From Methylocystis echinoides (GTDB taxonomy: Bacteria; Pseudomonadota; Alphaproteobacteria; Rhizobiales; Beijerinckiaceae), in assembly GCF_027923385.1 (NCBI RefSeq), contig NZ_BSEC01000001.1, positions 1,748,501-1,812,500 of the forward strand: a stretch of 64,000 nucleotides of DNA. Reading direction: 5' to 3'. Positions 24,791 to 33,348 of this stretch are shown here, one piece after another. The notes beneath the pieces are model-generated. The model did not search any database. It was not told where the DNA came from and saw only the letters and a list, made by a program, of their open reading frames with translations. Every line of letters begins with the position of its first letter. The first letter of the stretch is position 1. The position numbers and the translations under genes were made by a program.

Positions 24791-25680
24791 CACGGCGTCA
24801 GGGCTTTGGCCAATTCTCTAACATTGTGGCGCATCATGTCGATATAATTCGCGCCATCCTCCTGCGGACCCGACAGGGCGTCGGAATAAAGCGTGCCGCC
24901 CATGCGGGCGCCCGTTTCGGCGGCGATGCGCTTCGCGAGCCGCGGGTCGGCGACATTTTCCAGGAACACCGCGCCGACCTTGTTCTGCCGCACCGCCTGG
25001 ATGATCCGGGCGATGTCGCGGGCGCTGGCCTCGGCCTCGGTCGAGACGCCCTGCGGCGCGATGAATTCAACCCCGTAGCGCGCCGAGAAATAGCCGAAGG
25101 CGTCATGGGTGGAGACGACGCGACGGCGGTCCCTCGGGATGGCGTCGAGCGTCTCGACGATTTCGGCGTCGAGCGCGTCGAGCTTCGCGAGATAGGCGTC
25201 CGCGCGGGCCTTGTAGCTCTCGGCGCCGGCGGGGTCGGCGGCGGTCAGCGCGTCGCGAATCTCGGCCACGTAGATCTTCGCATTGGCGACGTCCTGCCAG
25301 GCGTGCGGGTCGGTCCCTTCCTCGCCGGGGCGGGCGGTCACGCCCTTGCCGAGGGTGACGATGGTTCCCTTGCTTTTCGCGGCGGCGATGAGGCGCTCCA
25401 GCCAACCCTCGAAGCCGAGCCCGTTGACGAAAATGAGCTTCGCCTGCGCGATGCGGCGGGCGTCGGCGGTGGTTGGCTGATAGACATGGGCGTCGCCGTC
25501 CGGCCCGACGAGCGTCGTCACCGAGACGCGGTCGCCGCCGACCTGCGACACGAGATCGCCGAGGATCGAGAAACTGGCCACGATGGGCATTTTCTCGGGC
25601 AGTTTCTCCGTCTGCGCGAAGGCCGGGGCCGCGACGGCGGCGGCGGCGAGGAGCGCGAGAAAGGCGCGGCGGGTTGTCAT
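24790..25680 (-). CDS. znuA: Zinc (or Mn/Zn) ABC transporter substrate-binding protein
   Basis: 296 aa, cluster A-I metal-binding protein. A signal peptide (1-22, ending AFA) precedes the metal ligands seen in this family: His65 (DAHVYQPT), His126 (DPHAWQD), His192 (STHDAFGYF) and Asp267 (YSDALSG). There is no His-rich loop of the E. coli ZnuA type, so the protein is closer to AztC- or MntC-like members; zinc is favoured because of the Zur box and the CobW partner. The start at 25680 gives a proper signal peptide. It ends an operon with the permease and ATPase genes (5-bp gap). Confidence 0.87.
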   Translation of the reverse strand: MTTRRAFLALLAAAAVAAPAFAQTEKLPEKMPIVASFSILGDLVSQVGGDRVSVTTLVGPDGDAHVYQPTTADARRIAQAKLIFVNGLGFEGWLERLIAAAKSKGTIVTLGKGVTARPGEEGTDPHAWQDVANAKIYVAEIRDALTAADPAGAESYKARADAYLAKLDALDAEIVETLDAIPRDRRRVVSTHDAFGYFSARYGVEFIAPQGVSTEAEASARDIARIIQAVRQNKVGAVFLENVADPRLAKRIAAETGARMGGTLYSDALSGPQEDGANYIDMMRHNVRELAKALTP

Positions 25681-25685
25681 GATCG

Positions 25686-26555
25686 TCACCCTTCCAGATG
25701 CCGGCGCGGCCGTCTGAGGCGCAGCACGCCGCCGGCGCGGCCAAAAATGAGCGAGGCGAAATAGACGAGGCCGGCCGCGAGAATGATCGCCGGGCCGGTC
25801 GGCGCGCCGGTCTCGTTGGAGAAGACCAGCCCGACATAGGCGCAGATCGCGGCGATGCCCGCCGCGAGCGGGAGGGCGGCTGCGAGTTCGTGCGTCCACA
25901 GCCGCGCGGCGGCGGCGGGCAGCATGATCAGCCCCACCGCCATCAGCGTGCCGAGTGCCTGAAACCCTGCGACGAGATTGAGCACGACGAGGCCGAGAAA
26001 CAGGAAGGGCACGAATTCGCCGAAGGGCGTGGTCTGGCGCAGGAACAGCGGGTCCAGCGTGTCCATCACCAGCGCGCGATAGAAGACCGCAAGCGTGACG
26101 AGGGTGAGCGTCGAGACGCTCGCGAGCATGATGAGCGCCGCGTCGTCGAGGCCGAAGACCGAGCCGAACAGCACATGCAGCAGATCGACGCTGGAGCCGC
26201 GCAGCGAGACGAGCGTGACGCCGAGCGCCAGCGAGACGAGATAGAAGGCCGCGAGGGAGGCGTCCTCGCGCAGCGTGGTGAAGCGCGAGGCGGCGCCGGT
26301 GGCGATGGCGACGACGAACCCGGCGATCAGCCCGCCGAACGTCATGGCCGGCAGCGACAGGCCCGCGACGAGATAGCCGATGGCGGCGCCCGGCAGCACG
26401 GCGTGGGAGAGCGCGTCGCCGGCGAGCGACATGCGCCGCAGGATGAGAAAGACGCCGAGCGGCGCGCCCGAGATCGCCAGCGCCAGCGCCCCGATCAGCG
26501 CGCGCCGCATGAATTCGTAATCGAGGAAGGGCGCGACGAAGATGTCAGTGAACAT
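25686..26555 (-). CDS. znuB: Zinc ABC transporter permease (ZnuB/AztB type)
   Basis: 289 aa. It has eight to nine hydrophobic segments and the family landmark MSLAGDALSHAVLPGAAIGY, the cytoplasmic loop that contacts the ATPase, near residues 45-65. Further helices include LVSLALGVTLVSLRGSSVD and LMAVGLIMLPAAAARLWT. The start is the ATG at 26555, inside the last codons of the ATPase gene (11-bp overlap), implying coupled translation. Confidence 0.9.
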   Translation of the reverse strand: MFTDIFVAPFLDYEFMRRALIGALALAISGAPLGVFLILRRMSLAGDALSHAVLPGAAIGYLVAGLSLPAMTFGGLIAGFVVAIATGAASRFTTLREDASLAAFYLVSLALGVTLVSLRGSSVDLLHVLFGSVFGLDDAALIMLASVSTLTLVTLAVFYRALVMDTLDPLFLRQTTPFGEFVPFLFLGLVVLNLVAGFQALGTLMAVGLIMLPAAAARLWTHELAAALPLAAGIAAICAYVGLVFSNETGAPTGPAIILAAGLVYFASLIFGRAGGVLRLRRPRRHLEG

Positions 26556-27330
26556 GCGGCGCTTCCTCGTCGCGCAGACATTCGCGCGCGGCGCGGTCAT
26601 AGGCTTCCGACATGGCGCGCGCCCGCCCGAGATTATCGGCGCAAAGCGCCTTGTGGGTCTCGCACCAGGCGATCGGCTCGCGGGCGAGGAGCAGCGTCTG
26701 CGGGAAGGCGCGGCGGGCGAGGTCGAGCTCGTGCAGCACGGCGACCACCGTGCGCCCTTCGGCGCGCCACTGCGCAATCAGCGCGAGAAGGTCGTCGGTC
26801 GTCGCTTCGTCGATGGCGCCGAAGGGCTCGTCGAGGAGGATGACGCGCTGGTCCTGCACGATCAGCCGCGCGAACAGCGCGCGCTGCATCTGGCCGCCGG
26901 ACAGCGTCTCGATCGGGCGATCCTCCATGCCGGTCATGCCGACGCGGTCGAGCGCCATCCCGGTCCGCGCGCGCTCGGCCGCGTCGAGCCGGCGGAACAG
27001 GCCGAGCCGCCGCATCGCGCCCATGGCCACGAAGTCGCGCACATTGATCGGGAAGGAGCGGTCGACATCGAGAAGCTGCGGCAGATAGGCGACGTCCCGC
27101 GCCGTCGCGCCGTCGCGCGCGATATGACCCCCGAGCGGCGCCAGCAGGCCGGCCAGAGCCTTGAGCAGCGTGGACTTTCCCGCGCCATTGGGGCCGCAGA
27201 CGGCGAGCGCCGCGCCGGGCGGGATCTCGCCGTCGAGATGGTGGACGGCCGGGCGGCGATCATAGCCAAGCGTCAGATTGACCAGCCGAATCGGTCCCGG
27301 CGCGGCGGTCCCGCTCAATGGAGCGCCCAC
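26545..27330 (-). CDS. znuC: Zinc ABC transporter ATP-binding protein (ZnuC/AztA type)
   Basis: 261 aa. Walker A GPNGAGKST (46-54), signature LSGGQ (143-147), Walker B VILLDEP (163-169) and H-loop His200 are intact. The Cys/His-rich C-terminus (IAWCETHKALCADN, ending EEAPHVH) might sense metal. A GTG start at 27330 lies inside the end of the His-rich small gene (16-bp overlap). Second gene of the zinc operon. Confidence 0.9.
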   Translation of the reverse strand: MGAPLSGTAAPGPIRLVNLTLGYDRRPAVHHLDGEIPPGAALAVCGPNGAGKSTLLKALAGLLAPLGGHIARDGATARDVAYLPQLLDVDRSFPINVRDFVAMGAMRRLGLFRRLDAAERARTGMALDRVGMTGMEDRPIETLSGGQMQRALFARLIVQDQRVILLDEPFGAIDEATTDDLLALIAQWRAEGRTVVAVLHELDLARRAFPQTLLLAREPIAWCETHKALCADNLGRARAMSEAYDRAARECLRDEEAPHVH

Positions 27331-27521
27331 CAGACCGCCGCCCAGAGAAGAGCGATCAGCAGGGAGCCGGACCCCAGACGCGCGCCGGCCGACGATTCGA
27401 GCAGGGAAGCGGGTCGCAGCCGAGCCTGCGCGTGCTCATGCGCCGATTCGGCGGCGCCGTGCGCGTGCCGATGGGTGTGCGGATGGGTCTGCCGATGGGT
27501 CTGCGTCGTCGCGTCGGTCAT
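27315..27521 (-). CDS. Small His-rich single-pass membrane protein at the head of the zinc operon
   Basis: 68 aa. Eight His residues occur in the first 30 (HRQTHPHTHRHAH and HEH), followed by a linker and one C-terminal hydrophobic helix (SLLIALLWAAVWWAL). This suits a membrane-anchored zinc-binding peptide. Its stop overlaps the ATPase start by 16 bp, so it belongs to the operon. The ATG is only 7 bp from the Zur palindrome, leaving no room for an ordinary leader; the message may be leaderless. It is not a family I recognise, and because ORFs of this size can arise by chance I keep confidence moderate. Confidence 0.6.
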   Translation of the reverse strand: MTDATTQTHRQTHPHTHRHAHGAAESAHEHAQARLRPASLLESSAGARLGSGSLLIALLWAAVWWALH

Positions 27522-27527
27522 GAAGAC

Positions 27528-27540
27528 GTTATAATATAAC
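27528..27540 (-). promoter_or_regulatory. Zur operator upstream of the zinc uptake operon
   Basis: GTTATAATATAAC is a perfect 13-bp palindrome around one central base. It matches the GTTATA-N-TATAAC core of alphaproteobacterial Zur boxes. It lies immediately upstream of the His-rich gene that heads the zinc ABC operon. Read leftward it also contains a TATTAT-like -10, so bound Zur-zinc would cover the promoter and repress uptake when zinc is sufficient. Confidence 0.8.
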
Positions 27541-27605
27541 GCCGCGCTGACACAAGAGCGGGGGGTGTTCGACGGTCGCCGCCGGGATTTTGAGCCTTCC
27601 GGGCA

Positions 27606-27634
27606 TGGACAGCGGGCGGGGAGTCTGCTATTTC
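27606..27634 (+). promoter_or_regulatory. Probable sigma-70 promoter of rpsU
   Basis: TGGACA (27606-27611), 17-bp spacer, then TATTTC (27629-27634) with an extended TGC just before the -10. It would start transcription about 85 bp upstream of the rpsU GTG. Confidence 0.45.
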
Positions 27635-27727
27635 CACTTCACGGGTCAGGCGCTCCGTCAGCGCCCGGCGACCTATTCCCAATTCCGGACAAGCCCCAGG
27701 GCTGCCCACAGAAAGCAGGATGGTTTC

Positions 27728-27961
27728 GTGCAAGTTCTCGTTCGCGACAACAATGTCGATCAGGCTCTGAAGGCTCTGAAGAAGAAGATGCAGCGCGAAG
27801 GCATCTTCCGCGAAATGAAGCTGCGCGGTCATTACGAGAAGCCGTCCGAGAAGCGCGCCCGCGAGAAGGCCGAGGCCGTCCGCCGCGCCCGCAAGCTCGC
27901 CCGCAAGAAGATGCAGCGCGAGGGTCTCTTGCCGATGAAGGCCAAGCCCGCCGGCCGCTGA
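27728..27961 (+). CDS. rpsU: 30S ribosomal protein S21
   Basis: 77 aa from a GTG at 27728 with AGGA seven bases upstream. The protein begins [20 protein letters not shown], the conserved S21 N-terminus, followed by [17 protein letters not shown] and a highly basic tail. S21 binds the small subunit near the anti-SD region and aids initiation. The upstream extension of this frame has no S21 character and is excluded. Monocistronic. Confidence 0.97.
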   Translation: MQVLVRDNNVDQALKALKKKMQREGIFREMKLRGHYEKPSEKRAREKAEAVRRARKLARKKMQREGLLPMKAKPAGR

Positions 27962-28061
27962 TCGGCCGAAACGTCTTTCTGTCGCCCTGATAACGCTTTT
28001 TTAAGCATGGCGGCGGCAAAGGTCGGGCTGTTGTCGGACTGTACGGGAGAGGAATTCGGGC

Positions 28062-28931
28062 ATGGGCATCCGCCTTGTGGGGACGTCGTTTCGCTTGCCT
28101 CCTCTTTCTGGCCGGGCAGCCCTTCTGACAGGCGCCGCGTGCTCCGCGCTTTTTCTGGCGGGGTGCGAGACGGCCAGCGGGATTCGTCCCCCGGGACGCG
28201 GCATCGCCGAGATCTCCGACACCGACCCCAAGGCGGCCTCCGCGAACATCGAATCGCTGACCGAGGTCATCCGCCGCAATCCGACGAGCGCCGAGGCCTA
28301 TAACACCCGCGGCGTCGCTTACGCCCGCATTGGCAATTTTCAGGAAGCCATCAACGACTTCACGCAGGCCGCGAAGATCGATCCCAACAACGCCGCCGCT
28401 TACACGAATCGCGCCCTTGCCAGCCGCCAGGCGGGCCAGAACGAGGCGGCGCGCGCGGATTTCGACCGCGCCATTCAGGCGAACGCGAATCACGCCCCGG
28501 CCTATGTGGGCCGCGCCAATCTTCTGCGCGCGCAGGGCAATCTCGATCAGGCGCGGCAGGATCTCGACACGGCGATCCGGCTGAATCCCGAGAATGCGCA
28601 GGCGTTCCATTCGCGCGGACTCATTCATCAGAAGCGCGGCGACCATGCCCGCGCCGTCACCGACTTCGACAACGCCATCGACCGCGATCCCTTCGCGGCG
28701 GCGCCCTATCAGGCGCGCGGCGAGAGCCTCGTTGCGCTCGGCAAATACGACAAGGCCATCGAGGACTTCAACGCCGCGCTGAACGTCGACAACAAGAGCG
28801 CGCTGGCCTGGGCCTGGCTCGGCCTCGCCTATGACAAGAGCGGCAATCGCGCCAAGGCGCAGGAGACCTGGCAGCGCGCGCTGCAGCTCGATCCGCAGCA
28901 GCCCATCGCCAAGCAGGGCCTGCGCGGGTGA
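28062..28931 (+). CDS. TPR-repeat lipoprotein (NlpI-like)
   Basis: 289 aa. The signal sequence ends in the lipobox LAGC (Cys at about residue 36), so the mature form is lipid-anchored. From about residue 60 there are at least six tetratricopeptide repeats with canonical patterns such as AYNTRGVAYARIGNFQEAI and AYTNRALASRQAGQNEAA. TPR lipoproteins act as scaffolds for envelope enzymes, NlpI being the best known. Downstream of rpsU by 100 bp but probably separately expressed. Confidence 0.86.
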   Translation: MGIRLVGTSFRLPPLSGRAALLTGAACSALFLAGCETASGIRPPGRGIAEISDTDPKAASANIESLTEVIRRNPTSAEAYNTRGVAYARIGNFQEAINDFTQAAKIDPNNAAAYTNRALASRQAGQNEAARADFDRAIQANANHAPAYVGRANLLRAQGNLDQARQDLDTAIRLNPENAQAFHSRGLIHQKRGDHARAVTDFDNAIDRDPFAAAPYQARGESLVALGKYDKAIEDFNAALNVDNKSALAWAWLGLAYDKSGNRAKAQETWQRALQLDPQQPIAKQGLRG

Positions 28932-28953
28932 GGATGGCTGAGCCGCCGCGCCT

Positions 28954-29661
28954 TCAGCCTTCCCGCTTCTCCTCGTCCTCCTGATCCTCGCGCCACTGGC
29001 GCCAGACCTGGACGGCGAAGGCGACGACGAGGACCAGCGCCGCGCCGCCGATGGCGAGCGAATGCTCCAGCGTCGCGTGATCGACGCCGTGGAGGCGTTC
29101 GAGCAGAGCCTGGTCGCCCGCCGCCATCTCGCCGGCGACCCAGCCCAGCAGGCCGGCGCCGGCCCAGACCAGGGCCGGGAATCGCTCCAGAACCTTCAGC
29201 AGGAAACCGGCGCCGAACATGACGATGGGCACCGACAGCGCGAGGCCGAAGACGATCAGCCAGGTGGAGCCGCGCGCCGCCGCCGCGATGGCGAGCACGT
29301 TGTCGAGCGACATCACGGCGTCGGCCATGATGATCGAGATGACGGCGCCCATCAGATTGGGTTTCGCCTTCACGTCGCTGTGCTCGGTCTCGTCGATCAG
29401 GAGCTTCACCGCGACGAGCAGCAGCAGCAGCGAGCCGACCGCCTTCAGATAGGGAATCCCCATCATCTGCACGACGAGCAGCGTGAAGATGACGCGCAGC
29501 ACCACGCCGCCGAGCGCGCCGAAAAACACGCCCCAGCGCCGCTGTTTCACAGGCAGTCCGCGGCAGGCCAGGGCGATGAGGATGGCGTTGTCGCCCGAAA
29601 GCAGGATGTTGATCCAGATGATTTCGAGGACTTCCCAGCTAACGGCGAGTTGCGAGGTCAT
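28954..29661 (-). CDS. TerC family integral membrane protein (YjbE-type)
   Basis: 235 aa. The start at 29661 (MTSQLAVSWEVLEI) follows GGAAAGG. The protein has seven or so membrane helices with the family acids in INILLSGDNAILIALACRGL and MADAVMSLDNVLAIAAAA, which likely bind metal. TerC proteins of this branch export manganese or act during metal and membrane stress. No yybP-ykoY manganese riboswitch is visible in the 190 bp upstream. C-terminus is charged (REDQEDEEKREG). Confidence 0.88.
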   Translation of the reverse strand: MTSQLAVSWEVLEIIWINILLSGDNAILIALACRGLPVKQRRWGVFFGALGGVVLRVIFTLLVVQMMGIPYLKAVGSLLLLLVAVKLLIDETEHSDVKAKPNLMGAVISIIMADAVMSLDNVLAIAAAARGSTWLIVFGLALSVPIVMFGAGFLLKVLERFPALVWAGAGLLGWVAGEMAAGDQALLERLHGVDHATLEHSLAIGGAALVLVVAFAVQVWRQWREDQEDEEKREG

Positions 29662-29777
29662 GAACGCCTTTCCAGCCTGCGGCCTGTTGCGCTGCATCCA
29701 ATAGCGGTTTTTACGCCCCCGCGAAAGCCGACGCATCTGCCGGAAAGGAAGCGATTCCCGCCGTTTCGGGCGTCAAG

Positions 29778-29802
29778 GGAACATTCTCGGCCTGGAGTTG
29801 TT
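29778..29802 (+). promoter_or_regulatory. EcfG-type (general stress response) promoter
   Basis: GGAAC at 29778-29782 and GTT at 29800-29802 are separated by 17 bases, matching the alphaproteobacterial EcfG consensus GGAAC-N16/17-GTT (here TGTT instead of CGTT). It lies about 50 bp upstream of the PRC-barrel gene. A NepR-like anti-sigma gene in the same window is consistent with this regulon. Confidence 0.5.
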
Positions 29803-29853
29803 CACTGGGCTCATGAGAACCGAAAGGTTCTCTTTCGCTTTCAGGAGGCGACG

Positions 29854-30270
29854 ATGGGTATGGCGACGCAGGGCGGCAACCTGATCTCCAGTGAGAATGT
29901 CGAGGGCACGGCCGTGTATGATCCCTCCGGCAACAAGATCGGCCAGATCGATCATCTGATGATCGACAAGGTCTCCGGCATGGTGCGCTACGCGATCATG
30001 ACCTTCGGCGGATTCCTCGGCATCGGCGAAGGCGAGCACCCGCTGCCGTGGAAGGCCTTCAAATACGACACGAACCTCGGCGGTTATGTGACGAACATTA
30101 CCGAGGAGCAGCTCAAGAACGCGCCGGAATTCGACGAGCAGAGCAGCTGGGCCGATCGCGACTGGGAGTCGCGTCTGCACCAGCACTTCGGCTCTCGCCC
30201 CTATTGGGAAGAGAGCGGCGCGGGGTCGTCGTCGACGAATCGCGGAACGGATCAGACGGCCGGGTTCTGA
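29854..30270 (+). CDS. PRC-barrel domain protein
   Basis: 138 aa with AGGAGG seven bases before the ATG. The PRC-barrel (about 8-90) contains GTAVYDPSGNKIGQIDHLMI and ISGMVRYAIMTFGGFLGIGEG-like sequence, followed by LPWKAFKYDTNLGGYV. The C-terminal tail is disordered, Ser/Gly/Asn-rich. Cytosolic PRC-barrel proteins of this type are common members of the EcfG stress regulon, in agreement with the promoter seen here. Biochemical role unknown. Divergent from terC. Confidence 0.85.
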   Translation: MGMATQGGNLISSENVEGTAVYDPSGNKIGQIDHLMIDKVSGMVRYAIMTFGGFLGIGEGEHPLPWKAFKYDTNLGGYVTNITEEQLKNAPEFDEQSSWADRDWESRLHQHFGSRPYWEESGAGSSSTNRGTDQTAGF

Positions 30271-30339
30271 CGGGTTGGCGTGAGTTGAAGGGGCAGGGCC
30301 GTCGTGTTTGGCGGCCCTGTCTTTTCGTGTGTGTGTGAG

Positions 30340-30385
30340 GCCCCCTCCCCAACCCTCCCCCGCTTCGCGGGAGAGGGAGCAAGGC
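30340..30385. repeat. Dispersed CCCTCTCCC palindrome, long form (inverted copy)
   Basis: Nearly the reverse complement of 24748-24790. The hairpin CCCTCCCCCGC-TTC-GCGGGAGAGGG spans 30353-30377. It separates the PRC-barrel gene from the convergent mtaB gene. Confidence 0.7.
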
Positions 30386-30409
30386 GGCGCCTTCATCGAG
30401 GGTCGTGGA

Positions 30410-31612
30410 TCATCCCGCGCCTGATTTCCTCTCCGGCGACAGCGGGGGAGGGCTGGGGAGGGGGCTTGTCAGCAGCGCACGCCGGTCATGCGAAACGACC
30501 CGGGCTTCGATCATGCGCCCCGCCTCCACGCCCGGCGTGCGCGCGAGCGTGAAATCCGCCGCACGCGCCATGCCGCCGCGTTCGGTGAGCAGTTCCAGAG
30601 TTTTCCCAACCTGCACCGCGAGGTGACGCTCGAGCGCCCCCTCGCCATCCTCCCTCAGCCGCGCCGCGCGATCCTTCGCGACGTCGCGCGCAACCTGCGG
30701 CATGCGCGCGGCCGGCGTGCCGGGGCGCGGCGAGAAGGGAAACACATGCAGATGCGTCAGCCCGCAGTCATCGACCAGCGCGCGCGTTTGCGCGAACATC
30801 TCTTCCGTCTCAGTCGGAAATCCCGCGATGAAATCGGCGCCGAGCACAATGTCCGGCCGGACGGCGCGCAGCCTCTCGCAGAAGCGGATGGCGTCGGCGC
30901 GCAGATGGCGGCGCTTCATGCGCTTGAGGATGAGATCGTCGCCCGCCTGTAGCGAGAGATGCAGATGCGGGCACAACCGCTCTTCCTCGCCCAGCGCGAT
31001 CAAAAGGTCGTCGTCGGCCTCGATGCAGTCGATCGAGGACAGGCGCAGCCGCGCGAGCGCGGGCGTTTCACGTAGCAGCAGGCGCAGCAGCCCGCCGAGC
31101 TTCAAGCCATCCGCGTCATAGCTCGTCAGGTCGACGCCGGTGAGCACGATCTCCTGCTTGCCGCCCTCGACGAGTGCGCGCGCCTGCGCGACGATCTCCC
31201 GCGGCGCGACGGAGCGCGAGGCGCCGCGCCCCGTCGGGATGATGCAGAAGGTGCAACTGTGATCGCAGCCATTCTGCACGGCGAGGAAGCCGCGCGTGCC
31301 TTCCGACGCCGCAAAGGCGCGGGTTGGCGGCTGTTCGGCGATGACGCGCGTCACGCCCGCCATCGACTCGAAACCTTGCGGATCGATGCGCGCCGCGCAG
31401 CCCGCAACGACAATGCGCGCCTCGGGCCGTTCGCGATGCAGGCGGCGGATCGCCTGCCGCGCCTGTCGGGTGGCCTCGCCGGTGACGGCGCAGGTATTGA
31501 CGACGACCGTCTCCGCCGCGCCGCCGTGACGGCGCGCGAGCTCTTCGGAGTCGACCATGTTCAGCCGGCAGCCGAAGGTGAGAACCTCCGCCTTTTGCGG
31601 CGACGCGCTCAC
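30410..31612 (-). CDS. mtaB: tRNA (N6-L-threonylcarbamoyladenosine(37)-C2)-methylthiotransferase
   Basis: 400 aa radical-SAM methylthiotransferase that converts t6A37 to ms2t6A in ANN-decoding tRNAs. The N-terminal [4Fe-4S] cluster Cys are Cys15, Cys41 and Cys72; the radical-SAM motif CDHSCTFC gives Cys116, Cys120 and Cys123. A C-terminal TRAM-like region follows. The extreme C-terminus is low-complexity and encoded by a dispersed palindrome, so it is probably a recent extension. The GTG start overlaps the dapF stop (GTGA), and the pair is an operon. Confidence 0.92.
   Translation of the reverse strand: MSASPQKAEVLTFGCRLNMVDSEELARRHGGAAETVVVNTCAVTGEATRQARQAIRRLHRERPEARIVVAGCAARIDPQGFESMAGVTRVIAEQPPTRAFAASEGTRGFLAVQNGCDHSCTFCIIPTGRGASRSVAPREIVAQARALVEGGKQEIVLTGVDLTSYDADGLKLGGLLRLLLRETPALARLRLSSIDCIEADDDLLIALGEEERLCPHLHLSLQAGDDLILKRMKRRHLRADAIRFCERLRAVRPDIVLGADFIAGFPTETEEMFAQTRALVDDCGLTHLHVFPFSPRPGTPAARMPQVARDVAKDRAARLREDGEGALERHLAVQVGKTLELLTERGGMARAADFTLARTPGVEAGRMIEARVVSHDRRALLTSPLPSPPPLSPERKSGAG
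30429..30467. repeat. Dispersed palindrome overlapping the 3' end of mtaB
   Basis: CCTCTCCGGCGACAGCGGGGGAGGGC followed by TGGGGAGGGGGCT. It belongs to the palindrome family but lies inside the mtaB reading frame and encodes its last 19 or so residues ([18 protein letters not shown]). Confidence 0.65.
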
Positions 31613-32469
31613 GCGGGCGCGCCCTCGAACAGCGCGCCGCTCAGCCGCGTCTCGAATTCGAATTCAACGGGCCCGGTCATGATGACGTGATCGTCCGCGC
31701 GCCACTCGATGTGCAGATCGCCGCCCGGCAGTCTGACCCGCGCCTGTCGTTCGGCCAGGCCGGCGCGCGCCGCCGCGACGAGCGTCGCGCAGGCGGCCGA
31801 GCCACAGGCGCGGGTCGCGCCTGTGCCGCGCTCCCACACGCGCAGGAGAATGTCGTTGCGCGCGACGATCTGGGCAAAGGAAATATTCGCCCTCTCGGGG
31901 AAGAGCGGATGATGTTCGAGCGCAGGGCCGAGCGTTTCGAGGGGAATCGCCACGGCGTCGGGGACGAAAAACACGGCATGGGGGTTGCCCATGCTGACAG
32001 CCGAGAATTGCGCCGGCGCGCCCGCGACCGGCGGCGCCAGCGTCACGGCGCGGGTGTCGACCTCGCGCGAGAGGGGGATCTCGCGCCAGTCGAGCCGGGG
32101 CCGGCCCATGTCGACGGAAAACTGCGTCTCGGCGACGCGCCGGGTCTCGATGCGGCCGGCGGCGGTTTCGAGCGAAAGGCGCTCCTTGCCCTCACGCGCC
32201 AGAGCCCAGGCGACGCAGCGCGTGCCATTGCCGCAGGCGCCCGCCAGCGAACCGTCAATGTTGTAGATGCGCATGAAGGCGTCGTCGCCCGCCGCGCGGG
32301 GATCGTGCAGCGCCATGAGCTGGTCGAAGCGCAGGCCGGGCGCCGCGGCGATGGCGCGCGCCTCCTGCGGCGCCAGCACATGGCCGAGCCCGCGCAGGTC
32401 CAGCACCAGAATTTCATTGCCCGCGCCGTTCATGCGCAAAATCGGGCGATCGTCGAGCGGATGCGGCAT
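31609..32469 (-). CDS. dapF: Diaminopimelate epimerase
   Basis: 286 aa, usual length. It interconverts LL- and meso-diaminopimelate for lysine and peptidoglycan synthesis. The two catalytic Cys are in ACGNGTRC (Cys79) and RACGSAACA (Cys222), with the substrate-binding MNGAGNEI near the N-terminus and [11 protein letters not shown] at 159-169. The start is the ATG at 32469, preceded by GGAAAG. Upstream of and overlapping mtaB by four bases, an order common in alphaproteobacteria. Confidence 0.96.
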   Translation of the reverse strand: MPHPLDDRPILRMNGAGNEILVLDLRGLGHVLAPQEARAIAAAPGLRFDQLMALHDPRAAGDDAFMRIYNIDGSLAGACGNGTRCVAWALAREGKERLSLETAAGRIETRRVAETQFSVDMGRPRLDWREIPLSREVDTRAVTLAPPVAGAPAQFSAVSMGNPHAVFFVPDAVAIPLETLGPALEHHPLFPERANISFAQIVARNDILLRVWERGTGATRACGSAACATLVAAARAGLAERQARVRLPGGDLHIEWRADDHVIMTGPVEFEFETRLSGALFEGAPA

Positions 32470-32604
32470 TTGTCTTTCCGGAAAGGATGCGCCGTATATA
32501 AAGGCTGCGACGCGGGAACGCCACTTAACGGCGCCTGACGCCTGTCGCAATTTCCCGGCATGAAGCATGTTGATTCGGGCCGCGCGCGAAGGACGCATCG
32601 GAAC

Positions 32605-33294
32605 ATGGAAGAGGAATCGGGTCTGATCGGCATGCTGCGCCGGCACTGGCAGGCGCTGGCGGCCGTCGCGCTGCTCCTTGCGGCGGTGGGCGTGGTCGCC
32701 CAGCGGCGGCTGTCGTCGGGGGACGACGCGGCCAAACAGGCCGCCACGGCCCCGGCGAGCCCGGACGCCGCCAAGCCGGAGGCGGCGAAGCCCGAGGCGG
32801 CGGCGCCGGCCGCGCCGGACGCTTCCGCCGCCGTCGCCAGCGAGACGGTCATGGTCGACGCCCGCCCGGTGGCCATGCTGAAGGGGCAGGGCAAATGGGA
32901 GGGCGCCGCCAAGACGCTCTCCGAAGCCATCGCCAAACTCAACGCCGCCGTCGCCAAGGCGGGGCTCGCCGTGAACGGCCGCACCATCGCCGTCTTCACC
33001 AAGACCGACGACACCGGCTTCACCTTCGAGGCCATGGCCCCGCTCAGCGCGGCGCCGGAAGGCAAAGTGAAGCTGTCGGACGGCGTCGAGATTGGCGCGT
33101 CGCCGGCCGGCAAGGCGATGAAGTTCCAGCATCGCGGCGCCTATGACGAGATTGACGCGACCTACGAGGCCATCGCCGCCTATCTCGACGAGAAGGGGCT
33201 GGATACGAAGGACCTCATCATCGAGGAATATCTCAGCGACTTCAAAGGCGACGACGCGGAGGTCAATGTCGATATCTATGTGTTCCTGAAGTAG
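32605..33294 (+). CDS. Membrane-anchored GyrI-like domain protein
   Basis: 229 aa from the ATG at 32605; an in-frame ATG at 32560 lacks a ribosome-binding site. A short N-terminus precedes one membrane helix (about 14-32), then an Ala/Pro/Lys-rich linker ([17 protein letters not shown]). A GyrI-like effector-binding domain follows, recognisable by [42 protein letters not shown] and IIEEYLSD. GyrI-like domains bind small hydrophobic ligands; here the domain would be periplasmic and without a DNA-binding part. Divergent from dapF. Confidence 0.78.
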   Translation: MEEESGLIGMLRRHWQALAAVALLLAAVGVVAQRRLSSGDDAAKQAATAPASPDAAKPEAAKPEAAAPAAPDASAAVASETVMVDARPVAMLKGQGKWEGAAKTLSEAIAKLNAAVAKAGLAVNGRTIAVFTKTDDTGFTFEAMAPLSAAPEGKVKLSDGVEIGASPAGKAMKFQHRGAYDEIDATYEAIAAYLDEKGLDTKDLIIEEYLSDFKGDDAEVNVDIYVFLK

Positions 33295-33348
33295 GTCGGC
33301 TCCTCCCCGGCGGCGCGACGCGGCCGAAGGGCCTGGGCTGGCGCCGCT

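Noticed and set aside
25681..27330. Long plus-strand frames across the zinc permease and ATPase genes
   Set aside because: They are antisense to genes with intact Walker motifs and membrane helices.
29662..29853. yybP-ykoY manganese riboswitch upstream of terC
   Set aside because: The conserved loop sequences of that riboswitch are absent on the leftward strand.
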